64,000 nucleotides of DNA. Source: Foliimonas ilicis. Its GTDB lineage: Bacteria; Pseudomonadota; Alphaproteobacteria; Rhizobiales; Rhizobiaceae. Under the pieces are notes generated by a model that saw nothing but the letters and a program-made list of their open reading frames with translations, was not told the origin of the DNA and searched no databases. The position numbers and the translations under genes were made by a program. Location of the stretch: the NCBI RefSeq assembly GCF_039939195.1, contig NZ_JBDUUH010000015.1, positions 62,001 to 126,000 of the forward strand. Direction: 5' to 3'. Below, piece by piece: positions 9,654-17,550 of this stretch. Numbering within the stretch: position 1 is the stretch's first letter; the number at the start of each line of letters is the position of its first letter.

Positions 9654-10328
9654 ATGGTCACGGAATTGAAGAATTGGCAGCCGCGCCCGAGGCCGGAACG
9701 CAAGGTTCTGGACGGGCATTTCGTTAGGCTCGAACCGCTTGATGCTGCGGCCCATGGCGATGCGCTTTTTGACGCTTCTTCCGTTGCCGATGCCGACCAG
9801 CGCTTTCGCTGGCTGCCGGAATTCTCGCCGTCCGAGCGCGAAGATTTCCAACCCTGGCTGGAAAAGGCGCAGGGTAGCGAAGACCCGCTGTTCTTCACGG
9901 TGATCGATAAGGCCAGCGGCAAGGTGGGCGGGCGGCAGACGCTGATGCGTATCGATCCGGCAAATGGCGTTGCCGAAATCGGCAATATCTATTGGGGGCC
10001 GCTCCTTTCGCGAAAGCCCGCCGCGACCGAAGCGCAATTCCTGTTCATGCGCTATATCTTCGACGATCTCGGCTATCGGCGTTACGAATGGAAATGCAAC
10101 AACAACAACGAGCCTTCGAAGCGTGCGGCAGAGCGTTTCGGTTTTACCTTCGAAGGCCTGTTTCGCCAGCATCTCATCGTTAAGGGTGAAAATCGCGATA
10201 CGGCGTGGTATTCGATCATCGATAGCGAATGGCCTGCGCTGAAACGCGCCTATGAAGCTTGGCTCGATCCGGCTAATTTCGACGCGACAGGGCAGCAGAT
10301 ACGCAAGCTCGAAGACTTCCGGTCCTGA
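9654..10328 (+). CDS. GNAT family N-acetyltransferase, RimJ/RimL type
   Basis: The 224-residue protein has the Acetyltransf_3 pattern: LDGHFVRLEPLDAA at the N-terminus, a central IGNIYWGPLLSRKPAATEA acetyl-CoA region, a YRRYEWKCNNNNEPSKRAAERFGF segment and a C-terminal DTAWYSIIDSEWP strand. The acceptor is unknown; the class acetylates protein N-termini or small amines. It is transcribed divergently from the aminotransferase and runs into the metal transporter gene 25 bp downstream. Confidence 0.88.
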   Translation: MVTELKNWQPRPRPERKVLDGHFVRLEPLDAAAHGDALFDASSVADADQRFRWLPEFSPSEREDFQPWLEKAQGSEDPLFFTVIDKASGKVGGRQTLMRIDPANGVAEIGNIYWGPLLSRKPAATEAQFLFMRYIFDDLGYRRYEWKCNNNNEPSKRAAERFGFTFEGLFRQHLIVKGENRDTAWYSIIDSEWPALKRAYEAWLDPANFDATGQQIRKLEDFRS

Positions 10329-10353
10329 AGGGCCGCCAAAGGAATACACGTCG

Positions 10354-11349
10354 ATGGCGCATGGGCATAGCCATGAAGCAGGACATGAGCATGGACACAG
10401 CCATGGCATGGGCCATGTTCACGGCTCCGGCGACAAGAAACGCGTTCTGATTGCAGCCTGCCTGACGGGCGGGTTCATGATTGCCGAGGCTATCGGCGGT
10501 GTTCTGACAGGCTCGCTGGCGCTGCTTGCAGATGCCGGGCACATGCTGACGGATTCGGTTTCGCTGGTGCTGGCCTGGTATGCGTTTCACCTTGCCGGGC
10601 GCGCTGCCACGTCGCGCCTGACCTATGGCTTCGACCGGGTGAAGACGCTGGTTGCCTACACAAACGGGCTTACTGTTTTCGCCATCGGCCTGTTCATCGT
10701 CTACGAGGCCTATCACCGTTTCAGCGAACCTACACCCATACTTGGCGGCCCGATGCTGCTGATTGCGGGGATGGGACTTGCCGTGAATATCGCGGCATTT
10801 TTCATCCTGCATGGCGGCGACCGCGAGAGCCTGAACATGCGCGGCGCGATCCTGCATGTGCTTGGCGATTTGCTTGGGTCGGTTGCGGCTATCGTTGCAG
10901 CGGTCGTGATTTTGGCGACCGGCTGGTATTTGATCGATCCGATCCTTTCGGTTCTCGTCGCGCTGCTGCTTTTCCGCAGCGCGTGGGCGTTGGTGAAGGA
11001 ATCCGGCCATCTTCTGCTTGAAGGCGTTCCGCAAAGTCTCGACCGGGACGACATCGCACGCGACCTCGCAGCTTCGATCGCGGATGTCCGCGAGGTGCAT
11101 CACATGCATGTCTGGTCGCTCGACGGTTCGAAGAACATCGCGACGCTTCATGCCTGCCTGAATGAGGGTGCGGACCCGCATGTCGCGGTCAGCGCGATCA
11201 AGAAAAGACTGGCGTCAACGCATGGAATAAGCCATGCGACCGTCGAGCCGGAATTCGATTGCTGCGCGGATTCGCATGGCGATCACGAACATGGCGAAGA
11301 AATTGTGCCGGACGGGCATGACCACGAACATGCAGGTCATCGTCACTGA
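10354..11349 (+). CDS. Cation diffusion facilitator (CzcD/ZitB/DmeF type)
   Basis: This inner-membrane divalent-metal/proton antiporter exports Zn, Co, Ni or Cd. Its 331 residues show a very His-rich N-terminus (HGHSHEAGHEHGHSHG), six transmembrane segments (about 30-215), and both metal-site motifs: HMLTD in the second helix (LLADAGHMLTDS) and HVLGD in the fifth. A cytoplasmic C-terminal domain ends in another His-rich tail. I chose ATG 10354, preceded by AAAGGA, over an earlier in-frame start because the His-rich tail and spacing fit. Metal preference is undetermined; the NicO-type permease nearby hints at Ni/Co or Zn. Confidence 0.9.
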   Translation: MAHGHSHEAGHEHGHSHGMGHVHGSGDKKRVLIAACLTGGFMIAEAIGGVLTGSLALLADAGHMLTDSVSLVLAWYAFHLAGRAATSRLTYGFDRVKTLVAYTNGLTVFAIGLFIVYEAYHRFSEPTPILGGPMLLIAGMGLAVNIAAFFILHGGDRESLNMRGAILHVLGDLLGSVAAIVAAVVILATGWYLIDPILSVLVALLLFRSAWALVKESGHLLLEGVPQSLDRDDIARDLAASIADVREVHHMHVWSLDGSKNIATLHACLNEGADPHVAVSAIKKRLASTHGISHATVEPEFDCCADSHGDHEHGEEIVPDGHDHEHAGHRH

Positions 11350-11434
11350 TCGGCTTTAAGTGTATTGTTTACGCAATTCCGGATGGAAAACCGCCCCCAT
11401 TTTCCCGGAATTGCTCCAACCAAAGGGAATTGGC

Positions 11435-11641
11435 ATGAAAAGGGATAGCCGAAACGCGCTGATTGCGTCGGCGTGGATATTGTTGACCTTCGGCATTGGC
11501 GGATATTTCCTGCCGAAGGTGATACTCGCCGTCGGCGATTTCTCGCCGATCGCAGCAGGCGGTGTCGCAGCACTTTTCGTGCTCGCCTTCTTCATGGTGT
11601 TCTGGCTGCGCGGGCGATACCAGCGCAGGCATGGCAGGTAA
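11435..11641 (+). CDS. Small two-helix membrane protein, unknown
   Basis: The predicted 68-residue protein has two hydrophobic helices (about 8-28 and 38-58) separated by a short Lys/Asp loop, and a basic C-terminal tail (RGRYQRRHGR). AAAGGGA precedes ATG 11435. It lies 85 bp after the cation diffusion facilitator and just before a palindromic element. No family is recognised. The positively charged end suggests both termini are cytoplasmic. Confidence 0.6.
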   Translation: MKRDSRNALIASAWILLTFGIGGYFLPKVILAVGDFSPIAAGGVAALFVLAFFMVFWLRGRYQRRHGR

Positions 11642-11798
11642 GAGCCCTTTTGCAAATTCTGCCCTGCCGGACATCTAGCGCAGTTTTCTGCGCTTTCGGT
11701 GCTCACGTACCAAATGTACGCTCCGCTCGTCGCAAGGGCGACCCCGAAAACCACGCTATATGACTCGGCAGAGCGAATTATCAAAAGGGCTCTAAGAC
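11642..11798. repeat. Intergenic palindromic element
   Basis: The ends AGAGCCCTTTTG (from 11643) and CAAAAGGGCTCT (to about 11793) are inverted, and pairing continues through the CTGCC/GGCAG region. The centre contains GCTCACGTACCAAATGTACG, itself partly palindromic. It resembles the repetitive palindromes scattered through Hyphomicrobiales genomes. It sits between convergent genes. Confidence 0.75.
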
Positions 11799-11800
11799 GA

Positions 11801-12874
11801 TTACACGCTGAGGCTTGCCGTCAAAAGTAGCAGGCCGAGCAGGAACACGAAACCCGCACCGCCAATTTCAATGGCCGCATGAACCCGGTTTCCGGCGCGT
11901 CCATCGCCCGCCATCGCAACCGCCCAGTTCTTTGCCGTAACCGCCAGGATCGCGAGGATCGAGACGGTGATTGCGGTGCCGATCGACATTGCAAGCACGG
12001 ACAGGACGCCGCCGAGCCAAAGCTGGTTCAGGAAGGCGAAGGTCAGCACGATCAGCGCACCAGAGCATGGGCGCAGGCCGACTGCGGTGACGGCCGACCA
12101 TGCGGTTTTCCAACTGAAATTATCGCCTGAAAGCTGTTTCGGGTCCGGTGCATGAGAATGGCCGCAGGTTTCGCAGACTGGAACAGCACTATGGCTGTGG
12201 CTGTGCGAATGCGCGTGATGACCATGATGATGATGGTCATGTCCGCAATTGTCGTGGTGGTGGTGATCGTCATGCGCCGCGTGCGCCGCAGACAGGCTGT
12301 GCGCCGGATTTGCGCCGAACATGCCGCGCAAGCGCGGCGCCGCCTTGCTCCACAGGAGCCACGCGCCGAAAGCCGTAATCAGCGCGTAGCTGACGACTTC
12401 CAGAAACCAGGTTGCGTTCGTCATCGAGACGGATGTTCCGCGCAGGACGAAGAAGGCCAGCGCAATGACGATGATTGCGGTCAGGCCCTGCAGGACTGCC
12501 GATACGAAGGAAAGCATGATGCCGCGGCGCAATGCGACTTCATTTGCCAGCATGTAGGATGAGATGACCGCCTTGCCATGGCCGGGGCCGGCGGCATGGA
12601 AAACGCCATAGGCGAAGGACAGGCCAACGAGCAGCCATGGCTGTCCGCCATCGTCGCGCATGGCTTTCAGCGCGCCGGTGAGCGAGCGGTAGAAGCCCTG
12701 CTGCTGGACATTGATCCAGTTCAGCCAGCCGGAGAAAAACCCGGTCGAGGGGATCATCGCCTCATTCGTACCAATGCCCAGCGAGCTCTGCGCGTGAGCG
12801 CGGGCAAGGAAGTGTGTTAAGATATATGTTATCAACAAAAGTCCGAAAACCACGCGGACGGTATTCTTCTTCAC
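11801..12874 (-). CDS. NicO/RcnA-type nickel/cobalt permease with His-rich loop
   Basis: The 357-residue membrane protein has an N-terminal signal-like helix and about six further hydrophobic segments. The NicO hallmark GVFHAAGPGHGKAVISSY lies near 88-107 and VGLRPCSGALIVLTF near 265-280. Between them is a long His-rich loop (about 195-250) with runs such as DDHHHHDNCGHDHHHH. Family members move Ni or Co, and some are linked to zinc. Its start is 3 bases from the end of the DUF1007 gene upstream, so the two form one operon. Confidence 0.88.
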   Translation of the reverse strand: MKKNTVRVVFGLLLITYILTHFLARAHAQSSLGIGTNEAMIPSTGFFSGWLNWINVQQQGFYRSLTGALKAMRDDGGQPWLLVGLSFAYGVFHAAGPGHGKAVISSYMLANEVALRRGIMLSFVSAVLQGLTAIIVIALAFFVLRGTSVSMTNATWFLEVVSYALITAFGAWLLWSKAAPRLRGMFGANPAHSLSAAHAAHDDHHHHDNCGHDHHHHGHHAHSHSHSHSAVPVCETCGHSHAPDPKQLSGDNFSWKTAWSAVTAVGLRPCSGALIVLTFAFLNQLWLGGVLSVLAMSIGTAITVSILAILAVTAKNWAVAMAGDGRAGNRVHAAIEIGGAGFVFLLGLLLLTASLSV

Positions 12875-12877
12875 GGT

Positions 12878-13588
12878 CTATCCCTCGGCTTTGCAGTTCA
12901 GTTCGAGACGCGTCGCAAAAATCTTGCTCATGTCGGTTCCGGATGGATCGTTGAAGAACGCATCCGTCAATTTGCTCTGGTTCTGCGCGAGTGCCTCGTC
13001 CGGGTCAGGACGGACAACGCTGCGCGTGCACCATGCGGGCAGATTGCTCACGGCCATGTTCTCGTCGTCTACGAAATCGATGGCAGTGTAGAAGGTCGGG
13101 TCATAAACGCCGAAATCGATCTTGCCGGATAGCGGCAGGGGTTCGGCAGGTTCGGATTCGAACAGGATGATGAGCTGGTCGTGCTCGTAATTCGCGATGA
13201 ACTGCGCTGGCGGCTTCATCTTGAAATCCTTGCCGTCGATCGTGACGAGCTGGAAATAGTCGAACTCGGCAAGCGATTGGAAGACGGTGTCGGCAACGTC
13301 GTGAAGCTCGTCGTCATCCAGCTTGAGGTCGGAATTCTTGTCGAATTCCATCAACACCGTGCTGGAGAAAAGATCGTCGAAGCGCCAGAGATGTCGCAGG
13401 GATTTCACGCTCTTGCCATCCTCCGCAAGCACCACGTCGAGGCGGGCTTCGGCAAAGACATGCGGGTGAACGCGCGCGGCAGATGTCGAGCAAAGCATGG
13501 CGGCCAGCGTCATGGCTGCCATGGTGCAATAGGATCTTATCGACGTTGATTTGCCGGTCGGCCGATTCATGGTCTCGAAACTCATCAT
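12878..13588 (-). CDS. DUF1007 family periplasmic protein
   Basis: The 236-residue protein has a signal peptide (hydrophobic about 22-38, then the HPHVFAEARLDVV motif typical of DUF1007), followed by a beta-rich domain with FDKNSDLKLDDDELHDVA (about 95-112), which resembles a calcium-binding EF-hand loop. DUF1007 genes usually sit beside NicO-type permeases, as here, and are thought to deliver or sense metal in the periplasm. An internal ATG at 13570 is an equally plausible start. The upstream region (13600-13660) is very AT-rich and probably holds the promoter. Confidence 0.85.
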   Translation of the reverse strand: MMSFETMNRPTGKSTSIRSYCTMAAMTLAAMLCSTSAARVHPHVFAEARLDVVLAEDGKSVKSLRHLWRFDDLFSSTVLMEFDKNSDLKLDDDELHDVADTVFQSLAEFDYFQLVTIDGKDFKMKPPAQFIANYEHDQLIILFESEPAEPLPLSGKIDFGVYDPTFYTAIDFVDDENMAVSNLPAWCTRSVVRPDPDEALAQNQSKLTDAFFNDPSGTDMSKIFATRLELNCKAEG

Positions 13589-13660
13589 AAAGCGGGCGAA
13601 TTTGGGACGGGAACCACCAATTCTGCCGGATATTTATATAAAGTTTTAAATCGTTCTTTG

Positions 13661-13678
13661 TGCGTCCAACAGGACGCA
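13661..13678 (-). terminator. Hairpin after the LysR gene, possible terminator
   Basis: TGCGTCC and GGACGCA arms with a four-base loop lie just past the LysR stop. There is no strong T-run, so termination is only suggested. Confidence 0.4.
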
Positions 13679-13685
13679 GGGCGAT

Positions 13686-14585
13686 TTAATGCGTTGTTTC
13701 GACCTTGAACCAATGCACCAGGAAGTCAACGAAAACGCGGATTTTTGCGGGCAGGTAGCGGCGGTGAGGATAGACGGCGAAAATGCCGCCGCCCGGAATT
13801 ATGCGCTCGTCCAGCAGGCTGACCAGCCGTCCCGCTTCGATTTCTGGGGCCGCGATGAAATCCGGCAGGATCGCGAAGCCAAGCCCCGAAACCGTTGCGG
13901 CACGGGCTGCCAGCGGGCTGTTGACCTCCATCGGCCCCGATACGCCGACCGTAATGACTTCGCCGTTTTCGCCAAGAAACGGCCAGTTGGTAAGCCAGCG
14001 GCCATTGGTGTCGATGATGCAGGGAAGCTTGCTGAGTTCCTGAGGCGTCTTCGGGCTACCGTGTTTTTCGATCAGGTCGGGGGAGGCGCAGAGGCGAACC
14101 GAAAAGGGCGAAAGCCTGCGTGCGATGAGGGAGGAATTTTCCAGCCTCGAAATGCGAATCGCCAGATCGAAGCCTTCCTCGACCAGATCGACAAAACGGT
14201 CGTCCAGATGGATATCGAGCACAATGTCTGGGTATTGCTTTACGAACTCTACCAGCGACTGGCCGATGGGCGCATCTGCAAAGGTACGCGGCGCGCTGAG
14301 CTTTATGCGGCCGCGCACGTCACCGGATGAATCACGGACGGCATCGGCAAGGCTATCTACTTCGCGGACGATTTCGGATGCGCGGCGGTAATAGGTGTGA
14401 CCGGCTTCGGTCAGCGAAAACTGGCGCGTCGTGCGGTTGAGAAGCAATGCGCCGAGTTCGTCCTCGAGTTCGCGGACATATTTGGAAAGCAGCGCCTTCG
14501 AACGGCCGATTTTGCGCGCCGCTGCCGAAAAGCCTTCCGCCTCGACCACGTCGATAAAGGCGCGCATGCGGGTGAGTGTGTCCAT
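13686..14585 (-). CDS. LysR family transcriptional regulator
   Basis: The 299-residue regulator has an N-terminal winged helix-turn-helix (about 1-60, with FSAAARKIGRSKALLSKYVRELE and LLNRTTRQFSLTEAG) and a periplasmic-binding-like effector domain. I start it at ATG 14585, which gives a canonical LysR N-terminus; the frame remains open upstream. The start lies 3 bases beyond the stop of the co-directional amidase gene, so regulator and amidase are probably co-transcribed. The effector is unknown. Confidence 0.9.
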   Translation of the reverse strand: MDTLTRMRAFIDVVEAEGFSAAARKIGRSKALLSKYVRELEDELGALLLNRTTRQFSLTEAGHTYYRRASEIVREVDSLADAVRDSSGDVRGRIKLSAPRTFADAPIGQSLVEFVKQYPDIVLDIHLDDRFVDLVEEGFDLAIRISRLENSSLIARRLSPFSVRLCASPDLIEKHGSPKTPQELSKLPCIIDTNGRWLTNWPFLGENGEVITVGVSGPMEVNSPLAARAATVSGLGFAILPDFIAAPEIEAGRLVSLLDERIIPGGGIFAVYPHRRYLPAKIRVFVDFLVHWFKVETTH

Positions 14586-14587
14586 GA

Positions 14588-15778
14588 TCAGGCCTTTTCT
14601 GCGCGGTCGAGAATGGTTGCGGCGAGACGGATCAAAGCCATGTCGCTGTCTTTCGGGCCGAGCAGCGAGATGCCGAACGGTGCGCCCTGCACCATGCCGA
14701 GCGGTATCGTGATTTGCGGAAATCCGGACAGACCGGACCAGCATAAAAGCCGCAATGCGCGTTCGCGGTAAGCTTGCATCTCGTCGCTGGATCCGTCCTT
14801 CAATGGCGCGGCACCGGGAACTGTGGGCAGGATCAGAATGCCGTCATCGGCCAGCAGATCGGCGAGCTTTTCGCGGAAGAGATCGCGCTTCTTGGTTTCT
14901 TCTGCCGCATCAGCACTTTTTATCGTGCTGCCGTATTCGAAGCGCTCTTTGACGCCGGGGCCGAGATTGCGGTCCGCGCCGGAAATCCACTCGCCATGCG
15001 ATTGCCACGCCTCAAAACCCTGAATTCTGCGGAAAGACCAATAAAGCTCGTCCACCGAAGCATTGATTTTGGCGGCATCGGGTTTCATGCCTAGCGCCTC
15101 GCAGACGAGATTTCGCATCGCGTGATATTCGGCCTCTTCCTCCGGGCCGAGAACCAGCGCGTCCAGCACTTCTGCAAAGAGCAGGCGTTGCGGAATTTTT
15201 TGGCCCTTATCCGGTCCGAGCAGAACTTCGCCAACTTTTTCGTAAGTGCCGATGTCGCGGGAAAACCAGCCGACCGTGTCGAGACTTGGCGAAAGCGGCA
15301 TGATGCCATCGAGTGGAATGCGGCCCTGCGTCGTGCGCAGCCCGACGAGGCCGCAAAAACTTGCAGGCGCGCGGATCGAGCCGCCGGTGTCGGAGCCCAG
15401 CGCTATATCTGCCAGCGCTCCGGCGATTGCCGCTGCAGAGCCGGAAGACGAACCGCCGGTGACGCGGTCGGGAGCGGCGGAATTGATGGGCGGCGGGAAA
15501 TGCGCGTTCAGGCCCATCAGCGAAAAGGCGAGTTCGTCGGTTTGGGTTTTTCCGGCAAACAGTGCACCGGCATTGAGGAGGCTTTCGACCGAGGGTGCGC
15601 TGCGAAGTGATTCGCCGCCGGCCTTCATCGGGTTGCCGCAGCCAGTCGGATAGCCTTTGACGTCGTAAATGTCTTTTACGGCCAGCAGCATATCCGCCAA
15701 AGGCCCGAATTCCGCGCTTTTTACTGGGCGATCCGGCAAATCGAGGAAGGCATTCAACTCGTCGCGCATGGGCTGCAT
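14588..15778 (-). CDS. Amidase signature family enzyme
   Basis: The 396-residue serine hydrolase of the amidase signature family is related to GatA and AtzF. The Lys-Ser-Ser machinery is visible: Lys35 in LLAVKDIYDV, the GGSSSGSA loop (108-115) holding the cis-Ser, and nucleophile Ser134 in DTGGSIRAP. It lacks partner GatB/GatC genes, so a role in tRNA amidation is unlikely. The substrate is an unknown amide. It lies first in a two-gene unit with the LysR gene. Confidence 0.9.
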   Translation of the reverse strand: MQPMRDELNAFLDLPDRPVKSAEFGPLADMLLAVKDIYDVKGYPTGCGNPMKAGGESLRSAPSVESLLNAGALFAGKTQTDELAFSLMGLNAHFPPPINSAAPDRVTGGSSSGSAAAIAGALADIALGSDTGGSIRAPASFCGLVGLRTTQGRIPLDGIMPLSPSLDTVGWFSRDIGTYEKVGEVLLGPDKGQKIPQRLLFAEVLDALVLGPEEEAEYHAMRNLVCEALGMKPDAAKINASVDELYWSFRRIQGFEAWQSHGEWISGADRNLGPGVKERFEYGSTIKSADAAEETKKRDLFREKLADLLADDGILILPTVPGAAPLKDGSSDEMQAYRERALRLLCWSGLSGFPQITIPLGMVQGAPFGISLLGPKDSDMALIRLAATILDRAEKA

Positions 15779-15852
15779 TGTTCACCTTACGGATACGATA
15801 TCGCCAACATCGTTCTGCAATGCAATTTTTTCAAGGTCAGGCAAATTTTTCG

Positions 15853-15881
15853 TTGATTGTGACACTCGACTTTCCTATATC
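15853..15881 (+). promoter_or_regulatory. Promoter of ornithine decarboxylase
   Basis: TTGATT (15853-15858) and TATATC (15876-15881) are 17 bases apart. Transcription would start near 15888, giving a leader of about 430 bases before the decarboxylase. Confidence 0.6.
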
Positions 15882-15887
15882 CGCGCT

Positions 15888-16317
15888 TGCCCAAAGTCGC
15901 ACGTGCCTGTGGGTGTCCGCCGACCCTCGAATGGTGAGGAATCGGTAAGGTACCTGGAATTAACCCCTCCAGTCGGTTTAGCGGCCAACCGCGAAATCGA
16001 GGACATCTTGAAGCAACGACGGTGCGGGCCTTTCTGGTGTTCTGCCGGTCGTCCAAAGACCGGGGTTACTGAAGAGGCACACCTTCATTGCCGGCAGTGC
16101 GGAGGCATTCTCCAAAGCTGAGGCAGACAAAGCGAGTATTCGCCGCAAGGCGTTGCTCATCGCCGCGTGACACGCGTCTCATGGTTCCGGTGTCTTCCAC
16201 CGGCTGGATCCATGCGATTCGCCGTCGCGTCCTTTGTCCACCGCGGAACCTCAATGGCCGAGTGCCGAGGGACCGCAGCTTGATAGACGCGGTTCCGGCC
16301 GCGCATGGAGATACCCG
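15888..16317 (+). ncRNA. speF-type leader RNA upstream of ornithine decarboxylase
   Basis: About 430 bases separate the predicted promoter from the ornithine decarboxylase start, with several stable hairpins, for example CCGGTC/GACCGG at 16045-16063 and CCGGTG/CACCGG at about 16185-16201. Alphaproteobacterial speF (ornithine decarboxylase) genes are known to carry a conserved leader of about 400 nucleotides, and position and length fit. I infer the family from context, not from a covariance search. It probably controls the decarboxylase by metabolite or polyamine level. Confidence 0.6.
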
Positions 16318-17451
16318 ATGGCTACACAGCGCATCCTCGATTTCCTCGCAACCCGTCGTCCGAACGGTCCTTGCCTCGTGCTCGACCTCGAAGTCGTCGC
16401 GGAGAATTTCCACGCCTTCGAAAAGGCGATGCCGGATTCGAAAATCTATTACGCCGTGAAGGCAAACCCTGCGCCGGAAGTCCTGCGCCTGCTGGCTTCC
16501 ATGGGCTCGTCCTTCGACACCGCTTCGGTGGCTGAAGTCGAAATGGCCATGGATGCAGGCGCGAGCGCCGATCGCATCTCCTTCGGCAACACGATCAAGA
16601 AGGAGCGCGACATTGCGCGCGCCTACGAACTCGGCATTCGCCTCTTCGCAGTCGATTGCGTCGAGGAAGTCGACAAGATCGCCCGTGTTGCGCCTGAAGC
16701 CCGCGTATTCTGCCGCGTGCTGACCGATGGTGAAGGCGCTGAATGGCCGCTGTCGCGCAAGTTCGGCTGCGTACCGGACATGGCCGTCGATGTGCTTCGC
16801 CATGCGAAGTCGCTCGGCCTCGACGCCTATGGTGTGTCGTTCCATGTTGGCTCGCAGCAGACCGATCTGGACGCATGGGACCGTGCGCTCGGCGACGCGA
16901 AGCGCGTTTTCGCAACGCTTGCCGAAGAAGGCATCACGCTGAAAATGGTCAATATGGGCGGCGGTTTCCCGACGCGTTACCTCAAGGACGTGCCGGTTGC
17001 GCAGGCCTATGGCCAGGCGATCTTCGGCTCGCTGCGCAAGCACTTTGGAAACACCATTCCGGAGACCATCATCGAGCCGGGCCGCGGCATGGTCGGCAAT
17101 GCAGGCGTCATCAAGTCAGAGGTCGTCTTGATCTCCAAGAAGGCCGACAATGACAATGTGCGCTGGGTCTATCTCGACATCGGCAAGTTCGGCGGTCTGG
17201 CCGAGACGATGGACGAGGCGATCCGCTATCCGATCGTGACGCCGCGCGACGGCGATGCGGTTGCACCTTGCGTGCTTGCCGGACCGACCTGCGACTCGGC
17301 GGACGTGATGTATGAAAAGACGCCGTATCCGCTGCCGCTTTCGCTCACCATCGGTGACGAAGTGCTGATCGAGGGGACCGGCGCATACACCACGACATAC
17401 TCGTCGGTCGCCTTCAACGGCTTCGAGCCTCTCCGATCCTACGTGATCTGA
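16318..17451 (+). CDS. speF: Ornithine (or lysine/ornithine) decarboxylase, fold-type III
   Basis: This PLP enzyme makes putrescine from ornithine. The 377-residue alanine-racemase-fold protein has the Schiff-base lysine Lys48 in YYAVKANP, FHVGSQ with His176, GGGFPTR (214-220), the phosphate-binding EPGRG (253-257), and the Cys325-Asp326 pair in GPTCDSADVMY that completes the active site across the dimer. I use ATG 16318, preceded by GGAG. The frame stays open upstream, but that region belongs to the structured leader. Some relatives also accept lysine. Confidence 0.93.
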   Translation: MATQRILDFLATRRPNGPCLVLDLEVVAENFHAFEKAMPDSKIYYAVKANPAPEVLRLLASMGSSFDTASVAEVEMAMDAGASADRISFGNTIKKERDIARAYELGIRLFAVDCVEEVDKIARVAPEARVFCRVLTDGEGAEWPLSRKFGCVPDMAVDVLRHAKSLGLDAYGVSFHVGSQQTDLDAWDRALGDAKRVFATLAEEGITLKMVNMGGGFPTRYLKDVPVAQAYGQAIFGSLRKHFGNTIPETIIEPGRGMVGNAGVIKSEVVLISKKADNDNVRWVYLDIGKFGGLAETMDEAIRYPIVTPRDGDAVAPCVLAGPTCDSADVMYEKTPYPLPLSLTIGDEVLIEGTGAYTTTYSSVAFNGFEPLRSYVI

Positions 17452-17504
17452 CAGGGCTCAAGCCCCGTCAGATCACTATCGTTTCGGGCGACACGCGTCG
17501 CCCG
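17445..17504 (+). terminator. Tandem hairpins ending the decarboxylase transcript
   Basis: GATCTGAC/GTCAGATC (17445-17474, overlapping the stop codon) encloses a GGGCT/AGCCC stem. A second hairpin, CGGGCGAC/GTCGCCCG (17485-17504), is followed by AGGGGTTTT. Confidence 0.75.
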
Positions 17505-17550
17505 AGGGGTTTTGCTTGCGGATGGATTCCGCTCGTAAAGGATCTAGGAA

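Noticed and set aside
12152..12562. 136-residue plus-strand frame beginning with Val/Met/Arg-rich sequence
   Set aside because: It is the complement of the His-rich loop of the NicO permease; low-complexity shadow.
14588..15778. Reading the amidase as GatA
   Set aside because: No gatB or gatC nearby and sequence outside the signature does not suggest GatA; kept as a general amidase.
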